Of a stretch of 64,000 nt of DNA, positions 49,401 through 61,400 are shown piece after piece (positions within the stretch are counted from its first letter, which is position 1; the number at the start of each line of letters is the position of its first letter). Source of the DNA: Patiria miniata (Eukaryota > Echinodermata > Asteroidea > Valvatida > Asterinidae). A program made the position numbers and the translations under genes. The stretch lies in contig NW_024037060.1 in NCBI RefSeq assembly GCF_015706575.1, forward strand, positions 379,501 to 443,500, written 5' to 3'. A model generated the notes under the pieces. The model was not told the origin of the DNA and searched no databases. It saw only the letters and a program-made list of their open reading frames with translations.

Positions 49401-52400
49401 GACAGATTTGCATAACCTTTTTTAGGGGGTGTTCCTTGGTACGAGTACAAATCGATTAGATTTTGGAAGTGATCTGGATTAAGTCTGGATCCAGGATTTT
49501 TTTAAGGATTCTTTACCATTTCTGCGAGTATAGGCCCGTTAACATGGCATTAATAATAATAGCGCCACTATAATATATAGCGTAATAATAATAGCGTAAA
49601 AACACTCAAAATTTATATATATGGGTACCCGTACCGGAGGGCTCCTACCATTTCGCATGTACATGGCCAAGAGTAACAGTGTACCATGTGTGACCTCAGT
49701 AAATCAAAAGTTGTGCTTGTACACATCGTATCTTTTCAAGTGTTTTTACATAAGGCTGGAAGGTGGCGTTGTTATTACGTACAGGTCTAATCATAATGCC
49801 AGTATTTCTTTTGGGTGTACTGACAATATGGCGGGACATTGTTTAGCCTTGGCGGAGGTTTTTGCTCTCTGAGTGCTTTCTAGTTAACTACGTTTTTCCC
49901 TGTATTTACTGAATTTCCTTCAGTAGCATTTTGTTAGAACTTCGTATTGTTTGAATTAAGTAATTTTTTATTACGTGTTTTTAAGAATTTTAAAATATGT
50001 ATTAAAAGCGCATTTGAACATATTTTATGGAATTGGCGCTTTAGAAATGAATAAGATGTTGTTTAAAATTATCTTGTTTTCACATGCAAACTGCTAGTGT
50101 TAGTGTGACTTTTTAAAAGCAGAATGGTTCGTATTTTATAAAAATAGTACACAGAACTTACAATACCATGACTCAGTGTGTATTTTATCATTTGTGTGAA
50201 ATTAATTTCAGACACATAACATCTGTAGTTATAATGTAACTTTTGTAACAACAAAAGCATGATGTTTCCATAACATCACAGCAGTTTTTTTGTAAAATGT
50301 CATTGGTGTTTTTATAGAGTGAAGCTACATATCTACCAGAACATATTTATTTCATTAAATTCTTGCAAGAAACTTCACATACATGTACCTTTATCAATGC
50401 GTACTGGTTGAGCAGGGTAATAATGAATTTAAGTTGCTTTGTGCCGAAATGGCGGTAGCAAGCTGTATACTCCCCAGGGAGCTGAAATTGTCTTTGGAAT
50501 GTTTCATAGGCCCAATGAGCAGGGTAATAATGATGTAGCGCCTTGAGCACCAATAATGGTGGATACGTGCGCTTTATAAATATTATTATTAATTACATAC
50601 ATGTACATGTATGATGTAGCGCTTTGATCATCCATACTGGTGGATACGTGCGCTTTAGAAATACACATTATTGTATCACTGAAAGTCAAAATCTATTTCA
50701 GAATGTGTAAGGTAATTTACAGTACTTTTAACTCATTAATTAATTCAGTTAACAAGTCATTATTTCTACTATTTGATTGATAGTCCTCATTGCAGCAATT
50801 ACTGGGTTTATAATACAATCATCGATTTGTAAAGAAATGCTCACAGCATGAAGGTTGCTAAAAAGCTGACACTCACAATATTTACAAAGATAACAAGAGA
50901 ATATCGATGAAACCTTCTTGGGAGGAGGTTTTTGTGTTTTCAAGCTCAAGACTTGTACCTCTTTTATCAAAAATACTATCACAACTACCATTCAACAATC
51001 AGTTCACCTACGGTACACAACTGCGTAAAACTAAGCAAACAAATGTGTGCTTGGCCGGTTTAAAACACTATGTTTAAGACTGATCTGGACGCTGGTACTG
51101 ACCCGAGCGTACTGCGCGATGTTGCACAGAACGCAGTTGTGCCATTGTAGTGTGAATTTAGGACAATGAAATACGGACTCACTAACCGAGGATTGTGAAC
51201 ATTCAACCAGTAAAAGCGTAAAAGGCATCGGATTTCAAAGGAGTCCACATTTTATGTGACACTGGAAAAGTGTTTAAGACCAGCCAGCCATGTCTTTATC
51301 ATTCATTTAAGACTGGTCACATGACGGGCTCTTGGCCAATAGGAATGGGTAAAGTGTGTTAGGTATTTATGAATTACGGGCAAAAGTGAAAAAGTGAAAA
51401 ATTAAAAATTTTTACAACATAGCTCATATCTACAAAAATCTCGTCACTATTTTCTAAAACTCTTTAATGATGTTGCAATAGTTCAAATATGTAAACAGAA
51501 AATACAAATATGTAAACGTAGAAGTGACTGGCAGTACAACATTGTAATCTATAGGCCTAAATCTATTGTTGAAAGTTTGCAATTTGGAAATTTTGCAATT
51601 TACCATACAAACAGAATTAGAACACTGTCAGACTGTGTAAAAAAATCCATTGTCCACAAATAAGTCTGAGACCGGTGATGGTGAGCAGTGCTCATTAAGA
51701 AGCAGATTGTAATTTCAGCAATAAATTGGTTGTCATGCTTATGAAAGGAATGACACCGATGACTGTCACACTTATTGTCTGCATATTGGTCTGAGACCAG
51801 TGATGGTTTGCAGTGCTTATCAAGCAGATTGCCATTTCAAGATAAAGTGGTTGCCATGATAATCCATGACTGACACCGATGACTGACAATCTTATTGTCT
51901 GCAAATTGGTCTGAGACTGGTGATGGTTTGCAGTGCTCATTAACAAGCAGATTGCATTTCAAAGATAAAGTGGTTGCCATGATAATGCCATGACGCACTT
52001 GTAAGGCAGAATACACAAAAGTCACTATCCGTGGTTGAAACACTGTAAATCTATTTATTGCAGAACTTCAGAAGAATTTGGAGGAGCAACTGAAACATTT
52101 TAAGTAGAAAAGCTGGGAAATTCTTATGAAGATTCGGTACTGGTCAGATGGATTGTTACTCTATGCTTTAGATGTAATTATTGACTTCTCAAATTCATCA
52201 CAGTAAAATGACCAGACTCAGTGGATTTAGAAAAGCACAACAGATGTCATGTACACCAGTCTAAGCATCTTTGGTGTGTGCAAGGATAGAACATACATCA
52301 CAAAGAACAATGACGACTCACACAATGGACAACTTGACAGGAGTCTGGGAGTTCTCAGCCTTTTCTGATTGTTATCTGATGTATGTATGTGTTCTAGTTC

Positions 52401-55400
52401 CAATCTGCGTGTTTTGCCTTATCTGCAACTTGTTTTCTCTGTTGGTGTTACATCGCTTACATGACATGCATGACGTCACCAGGCTGCTCCTAGTAGCTCT
52501 AACTGTGACTGATGTTGGCGTGGGATCTTTTGGTCTTCTCTCTGCGAGTCTGCAACTGTATCTTGTCGCATATACCCTAGCAAGTGTGGTGGTATTTTTT
52601 CGGCTTCTGGGATTTTGCATTCTGGCAATGATTACTGTGGTTCGATACATTGCGGTGTCACAACCTCTGAAGCTACAAACTCTGGTCACCAAAAGACGAG
52701 CTTACATCAGCTTGGCATGCGCAACACTAGTCTGCCTTGCTTTTCATATTTGTGAGCTGATATCACTTTTCACACATGGTATAGAACAGAGGCTTTTGAT
52801 CCCAATGTACATGTATATTCCCTTTGTAATAATATTACTTTTGTTGGTCATTATTCCATACGGAAAATTGCTTTTGATTGCCAGGCATCAGGCACAGCGT
52901 ATAGCAGCAGCTGAGATCAATGCTGAAGATGCACAGGTTCAGCTGCATCGCTCAAATGTCAAATCTCTCAAAACATTTCTGATTATCACAGGCACTGTCT
53001 GTGTCACTTGGCTACCTTCATTTGCACAGTTAATTTATGACCCATTTATTTATGCTTGTCTTTGGACATTGTTTGATGGTCTGCGTTACAGCAATTCCTG
53101 GCTTAATACAATCATCTATTGCTGGAGAAATGAAACGTACAGGAAAGTTGCTAAAAAGCTCATTTGTCGTAACTGCTAAAAGTTTAGCTAAACATCCACT
53201 GAAGTGAACATGGATCCTCATTTGCAGTCAAAACAGGTCCCATTCCATGCAAAAGTGGAAAGGGCAGAAAAGAGGAAACTGTTTGAAATCAGATGTAGTT
53301 TCAAATGAAACTGGACAAAAGATCTCTTATTTGAGTTTGTGCTAGTGAGATGGGATGCATAAAATGTAGTTTTGTGTGCGTGTAAAATAACTGCTTTTGA
53401 GCTAAAATTATTGGTTTTAGTTAGTCATTTGGGTATCTTGTTTTCGCATGCAAAATGCAAGTGTTATTGTGATTTTTTATAAGGCAGAGAGAAAGGTTCC
53501 TATATCATAAAAATATAACACAGAAATTAAAATACCATGATTACATGTACCGGTAGGTGAAGTTGATTTAAGACATGTACTTCCATAACGTTTTATGTAA
53601 CATCCCTAACAAAAACATTATGTATCCATAATATATTCAAATACCTTTTTGCAAAATGTCATTGGTATTTTTATAGAGTGAAGCTATATCTGCCAAAACA
53701 TAGTAATTTCATTAAATTCTTGCTAGAAATTGCATAGACTTTTATCATTGTATACTGAAAATCGAAACATCTATTTTAAACCGTAACATATGTACAGGCA
53801 TGCAACTGGGAAGTCACAAAAAAAGAGAAAATTCAAATCTTTCCAAGACTTTGTACAGTGTTTTTCTATTTTCAATGGCACACATGGGAAGTACAAAAAG
53901 TTCTGTTACCTAGGATTTTAACCAAAAAAACATATTTCAACAAAATGTAGACAGTGTCAATTTAATACAGAATTTACAAAGATAACAAGGGAACAAGAAC
54001 AAAAGTTGGTGAAACCTTCTTGGGAGGGAGGTGTTTTACAAGCTAGAATTGTAATTATAAAATATCCTTAACAAGAAATATCATTACACTATGTTATGAT
54101 ATTACCAGTATGTCTACAAACTCATAAATTTATGGTTAAAAGTTAACAAGAGAACAAGAATTTCAACACAGGTCACACTCCAAAAGGCAACCAGCATTTT
54201 TTGAAACTCTTTAATTATATCAAATGATGCGGTCTTAACAGACCTTCTTCAGATGATGCTGCAATAATTGCCAGGAAATGGACAATGTTGTTTGGAAAAA
54301 CAGAGTTGTAATCTACAAGTGTATTGTTTAACATTTTGCAATTTAGCGGGCAAAGCAGAAATGCTAATTTACAACACTATGTAAACAACTACGACTGACA
54401 ATTTTATTGTCTGTAAAATGTTTTGAGACCAATGATGGTGACCAGGGCTCATTGAGAAGCAACTGCATTTAAATAATAAAGTGGTTGCCATGATAATGCA
54501 ATGACGCACTTGTAAGGCAGAATTCATGCTGCGCCACAGACACAAAAGTCACTATTTGTGGTTGAAACACTGTAAATCTATTTATTGCAGAACTTCAGAA
54601 GAATTTGGAGGAGCAACTGGAACATTTTAAGTAGAAAAGCTGGGAAATTCTTATGAAGATTCGGTACTGGTCAGATGGATTGTTACTCTATGCTTTAGAT
54701 GTAATTATTGACTTCTCAAATTCATCACAGTAAAATGACCAGACTCAGTGGATTTAGAAAAGCACAACAGATGCCATGTACACCAGTCTAAGCATCTTTG
54801 GTGTGTGCAAGGATAGAACATACATCACCAAGAACAATGACGACTCACACAATGGACAACTTGACAGGAGTCTGGGAGTTCTCAGCCTCTTCAAACTTTT
54901 CTGATTGTTATCTGATGTATGTATGTGTTCTAGTTCCAATCTGCGTGTTTTGCCTCATCTGCAACTTGTTTTCTCTGTTGGTGTTACATCGCTTACATGA
55001 CATGCATGACGTCACCAAGCTGCTGCTAGTAGCTCTCACCATAAATAACATTGGTATAGGATTTTCTGGTCTCCTCTCTGCGATTATTTATGTACATCAG
55101 GCCCCAGCAAGTGTGGCTGAATTTTTTCAACTTCTCGGATTTTGCATTCTGGTGATGATCACTGTGGTTCGATACATTGCGGTGTCACAACCTCTGAGGC
55201 TACAAACTCTAGTCACCAAAAGAAGAATCTACATCGGCTTGACGTGTGCAGTCCTACTCTGCCTTGCTTTACTTATTTGTGAGCTGATATCACTATTCAC
55301 ACATGCCATAAAACAGAAGCTTTTGATCCTAATGTATATTCCCTTTGTAATAATATTACTTTTGTTGGTCATTATTCCATACGGAAAATTGCTTTTGATT

Positions 55401-58400
55401 GCAAGGCATCAGGCACGGCGTATAGCAGCAGCTGAAATCAATGCTGAAGATGCACAGGTTCAGCTGCATCGCTCAAATGCCAAATCTCTCAAAACATTTC
55501 TGATTATCACAGGCACTGTCTGTGTCACTTGGCTACCTGCATTTGCACAGTTAATTTATGACCCATTTATTTATGCTTGTCTTTGGACATTGTTTGATGG
55601 TCTGCGTTACAGCAATTCCTGGCTTAATACAATCATCTATTGCTGGAGAAATGAAACGTACAGGAAAGTTGCTAAAAAGCTCATTTGTCGTAACTGCATA
55701 AAAGTTTAGCTAAACATCCACTGAATTGAACATGGATCCTCATTTGCAGTTAAAACAGGTCCCATTCCATGCAAAAGTGGACAGGGCAGAAAAGAGGAAA
55801 ATGTATGAAATCAGATGTAGTTTCAAATAAAACGGGACAAAACGATATCTTAATTGAATTTGTGCCAGTGAGATGAGATGCATAAAATGTAGTTTTGTGT
55901 GCGTGTAAAATAACTGGTTTTGAGCTAAACTTATGGATTTTAGTTAGTCATTTTGGCATCTTGTTTTCGCATGCAAAATGCAAGTGTTATTGTGATTTTT
56001 TATAAGGCAGAGAGAAAGGTTCATATGTCATAAAAATATAACACAGAAATTAAAATACCATGATTAAGTGTGTTTTTTATCATGTATATGTACTGGTAGG
56101 TGAAGTTGATTTAAGACATGTAACATCCATAACGTTTTAATGTAACATCTGTAACAATAACATTATGTATCCATAATATATTCAAGTACCTTTTTGCAAA
56201 ATGTCATTGGTATTTTTATAGAGTGAAGCTATATCTGCCAAAATATAGTAATTTCATTAAATTCTTGCTAGAAATTGCATAGACTTTTATCATTGTATAC
56301 TGAAAATCGAAACATCTATATTAAACCGTAACGTATGTACAGGCATGCAACTGGGAAGTCACAAAAAAAGAGGAAATTCAAATCTTTCCAAGACTTTGTA
56401 CAGTGTTTTTCTATTTTCAATGGCACACATGGGAAGTAAAAAAAGAGGAAATCAGCTGATCCGAGGAAAAGTTGCATGCCTGTATGTAACGGTAATTTAC
56501 ATAGTTTATATCTAATTAATTAATTTAGCTAACACTACATTAACAATGTCATATTGTACACTCAGGCCCAAGCTAGAGTTGTGCCAAGTATATAAACTTT
56601 GCTTCTGCCGCAAATATTTTATTTTGTTGTTTCAAATTGGTTTTTAGCTCTGAATATAACGTCTGTAACAATGGAATTTCCTCAATGCGAATTCCATCTT
56701 GATTTGTGGGGTGCTGTGGTCCAGTGGTTACGGTGTTCGACTCATGTGCCGTGGTACATGGGTTCAAATCCTGACCGTGGGAGCATGGTGCTTGTGCTCT
56801 TGAGCAAGGCACTTTACCATTATTGCTTCGTCCTTCAGATGGGGCATAAAGCCGTAGGTCCCGTGTGTGTGTAATGCACGTTAAAGAACCCAGTAACACC
56901 AATCGCTAAGAGAAGGGTTTGCTCCGGTGTTTCTGGCAGTGGCTGCAATATGCGCCGCAGCACCTTGTATACCATTATAAGGTGCTACATAGTGGGTCTC
57001 ATATTTCTCATCAACTTCATTTACCTGTCTTTAATAATAGACATAATTTCCAGCGCCTTGAGTACCAAATAAAACTCCGGTATTATCTCATGAATAGTTT
57101 GGTTGAGGCACCAGCCTCTTTATCAGACTCAAACCAACCAGCTGACCCAAGCAAGTTGGGTGACCGATTGGCAAGACCTCTGCACTAGTAAGCAGGAGGT
57201 TGCGTTGAGGACGTATCACAGCTGCGATGTGAAGCCAGAGATAAAACTTCAGTTGGAGAAGAAGCCAGGGCTTTTGAAACACCCCTCAGTTTATGAAAAA
57301 AAAACTTACCTGCAGAGAGTGGAGGAGGCTGCATAGCTTGGCTCAGGAGACTAGCAGCTCTCATGTCTCTGAAATGAACCTTGGCCTGTACCACTATCTG
57401 CTCCAGGGGGATCCTCAGCATTTCAGGGACCTGGTAATCCTCTAATCAATGTACAATAAGAGACTCACATTGTAAGCGGCATCTAATTTCCAGGGGTGTG
57501 AGTGACCACTGATAAAAATAGCTGAAAACAGCTAAATTAAAGGGTGTAAAAAAGCTGAACTTTGAAAATCTCCTATACTTTTGTACACAGCAAGTGAGGA
57601 AAAAAAGCTGAAATCCAAACAAAAATAGCTGAAATCAGCTTTAAAGCTGAGATTTCACACCCCTGTTTACATTGGCTATATGTGTAACTGGACGCTGTAG
57701 CCAAGTATTAATTCGGATGCAGCACCACAATATGACTGATAACATGTCTGAACCCATTCGATAGGGAAATTCAACTGCAACGTCTCGGGGGATGAGGGTT
57801 CCCTGACTACCAATTCACAAGTTATTTTTCTGAAGCATGCTCTCCCATAAATAACTTTTAAAGCATCAGAAGGCAATTTTGTGCCTAATGATGATCAATT
57901 TGGCACACTTTTTGGTGCATTTATCAGGCTTCGAACTAAGAGTTGTACATGTACATGAACATATCAATGTACACTCACAAATAGAGAAAGAAATTGACCA
58001 ACGGCTTAAATACTCAAGTCAATCCGAAGTGAAATAAACCCTTTGCAGTTCCTGTCACTGCCGACAGAAACAAAATGATGGTCTTTTTTATAGTGTATGA
58101 AAATTGACAGAACAGTTTTTGTTAAATTCATTGGACGTGGTTTTAACCTTGGTATGCAACAAGCACGAGTGCCTGGAATTGGCATGCAATAATGTCATAG
58201 ATTCTTTGCACAGTGGCCATGTTTGAGGTGTGTGCTTTTGTTCTGCAGGGACATGCATCCGGTAGACCTCTTGTGCATTGATTGTTAATGAATTAACATA
58301 ACAAAACACACCTCAAACTTGACTGCAGAATGTAAAGTGTAGGACTACAGTACAAGGGTAGCTCTATGACATCAGTGAAAGGATCTAACCATATGACACC

Positions 58401-61400
58401 AATAACAAAAGACAGCTTCACTTTCAAAGTTAATTGAATTAAGGTGATCCTCCTGCTCTGGCACTGAGCACAAATGAGGGGATTTTTGTAAGAAATTGAC
58501 TGTTTCAGTACCAGGAGGAATAGCCGTAGGGTTTATTCTCACTGATATGGTTTACCTACCAAGCTGTGAGTATCTGTTCTTGGTGAACAAATGGTAGCAT
58601 TCTCCAGGCTGACAGCGGCCAGCGCGACCTTTGCGTTGTCGGACGTTGGCCTTGGAGATCCACTGGACATCAAGACATGACACCTGTGTGAAAAAGTAAA
58701 AAGTAGGCAAAGACCTCATTGACAAGATGTGCTTCAGGTGCGTTCGTTTTCCAGTAGAGTACACTCCTTATAAAGTTCGCCTTCAATTGAATACCTGAAT
58801 ATGAAAAGGGCCCAAGTCCAAGAGACAACTTTTTAGTGAGGAAAAACACACCCAAAAATGTATTTCTTTGGTGATGTTAATTTCATATTAAGGGTATAAT
58901 CTCAATACAAAAAGACACATAAAAAATAACACCCCTATATGAAAGCAACACTTTCCCATATTTAACTCAATTTGGTCAAAAATATGGACTTCAATTCAAT
59001 TCAATTCAATTCAATAATGGTTTAGTATAAACATCCTCCCTGCATGGCACAACTCTCAATTGCAGTTGGATTAACAACAACATCTAAAAATAAAAAGACA
59101 ATATAAGACATAAAACAAACTAACTTAGTCTCTTTTGATTGAGCTCGTTTTATTTGATAAGTATTGTATTCATTCGTCTGTGAAAAAAAGTGTGAATGAT
59201 GCTATTTTTTTCAGTATTTCCAGTATTTTTATTTGGTCAAGGGGGCCCGCACACAACAGGAAAACCTTTTTTTTAATTTATGGATGAAGAAACGCACCAA
59301 TAAAAAGTAGCTTCCAATTTTTCCAAACCCCGCCCCACTCAAAAACAACCCCACAAACAGTTAGCCACTGTTTCTTTCTTTCAAGTTGACTAGCAAGTAC
59401 TCCTCCTTCTCTGAACACAGAACGCCAAGAAGACTGTAAAATGGAAAACAACCCTTTTGTTAATTTAGGGATGAAGAAACGTACCCCTAAGTTCACATCA
59501 TATCGATCTTCCTTGTGATTGCCTGGGTTCACCACGTAGACCACATCGTTGATGGTTATGGCTGTCTCAGCTATGTTAGTAGCCAGTACAATCTTCCTCA
59601 CCCCATCTGGAGACCTGAATTGTTAAGACAAAAAGGGCGTTTCATAAAATTTGCTTTAGCATAACTCCACTTACGCCACATATTTTTGCATATGTCGCAA
59701 AACAAGTTATGACGCATTTCATGAAATTTAAAGGCATATAAGATCATTTGCTTTTCATGCATTTTGTTCGTTTCCAATAATGTTACCACCTAAAATCCAA
59801 AGAAAAACGTTCAAAGACTAATCTCACCCGAACACAGAATCCAAGACCTAATTTGATTTACATCACCCTGACATAACATTCCATCTTTGAATAGTTAATG
59901 CGGTATCCGCTGCTATGTACATCTGATTCGAACCTGCTAACTGACCCCGTTAGCTCGATGATCGAGTGGTAAGACATCTGCACTAGAAAGCAGGAGGTCG
60001 TGGGTTCGAGTCCCACCCGAGTGAATTTTTTTCCAACTTTCACCCAGGAGGTAACACACCGAGTATACAGTGTTTATACGTCGGTGAAGGGCAAAACCTA
60101 ATTTGATTTTTAATACCTCACCCCGACGCAAAATTGAATAAATGAATAAAAAAAAATCCATCGGATGGAAGCCTAATCTGTTGAAGTTTCAACTCAGTGG
60201 ATTTTACAGTTTTCAAGAAACCAGTGAAACACCATGCACAACCGTTTGATCTAGAAACAAACCAGTCAACTGACTGAAATGACAACCAGCAAGATAATTT
60301 CACAGGGTGTTTAGTACCAGTACGATATTTAATCCAGGGAAAATTTTAGATAATAATTTGGAAGGTTTGTTTTGGGAAAAATGCAAATGATCCTAAATGC
60401 CTCCAAGCAGTGCATCTGTTTGTGACTAATACACAATAAATGACGGCATATAACTTACACAGTCATTTTTAGGTGTACATGTATTAAGTGGCAGTGTACA
60501 AACCGAAAAATGGACTATTTACTTATTAATCAGGATTGCTGTAAAGCATGTATTTCCCAAATTTTAGCGTAATCTAGCGTAAAGAATTTTGGTTTACATA
60601 TGAGAGATCTTGAAAGCTGCTGCCAGATTCTAAGGGTGGAACTAAACTAGTTTAAAAAAGAGTTAATTCAATGACCATTTTGTTACTGATATGAAACCAC
60701 ACAAAACTAGCTGTTGTAAAACTGTGAATATCCTTGCCCTAGGAAAAAGAACAGTATTAAAGAAAACAGCAAACCTTTGAAAAATTTCCTGCTGTGCAGA
60801 GAGTGGCACACTGGAGTGAACAGGCAGTACTCGATGGTTCTCACTCTGATGTTTAGAACAAAGAAAAGAAATAAACACAAAACCAAATAAAAAAAAAAAA
60901 CAAGGGTTAAAAAAACATGAATATATATATTGAAAGTACGATGTGTATTGCATGCTGCGTGTCAACCACTGATCTCCATTAGTAAGACTGGATAGGACAC
61001 AGCGCCCTCCATCCTGTGCACACACGAGTAGTCATCGGTGAGGGTTTGAAGTTTGCAATGCGTTCGTCACACGCAGACCATGCAGCACACGCACATCACG
61101 CATGTTTGTGTCCGCGTTTTCCGAATCTTCATTGTGCGCAAGTATACACGTGTCCTATCCAGTCTAACTAATGGAGATCAATGGTGCCAACAAACAAGCA
61201 AATCTTTCATGAAATCAACATCTTCTGGAGTTCAAAATCTCTTATGACAAAATTAACATCTTAGTTACTTAACTTGCTAACACAGAGCATTACTGTATGA
61301 CAGCTTGCAAGAAAAAACCATTCACAAATTTGCTGAGATGGGACTGGAACCCCAACTTTCCTATTACAAGTAGAGATGTTTTAACAACACAACTGAGCTT

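Larger units (their letters stand above)
43191..57309. other. 14.1-kb DHX30 intron hosting a GPCR gene cluster
   Basis: It separates two helicase exons that join in phase 1. It is much longer than the other introns of this gene seen here (most 0.5-2 kb). It contains four intact plus-strand GPCR genes, at least three GPCR pseudogene remnants, repeated 5' modules, a LINE fragment, a Harbinger-like MITE, SINEs and other repeats. Confidence 0.9.

Noticed and set aside
56599-57188. Open frames of about 90 codons
   Set aside because: Translations of a tRNA-SINE, not a gene.
59950-60025. Possible functional tRNA gene
   Set aside because: A and B boxes and a TΨC arm are present, but the acceptor ends do not pair, the sequence runs into a SINE tail, and a degenerate relative lies at 57.16 kb.
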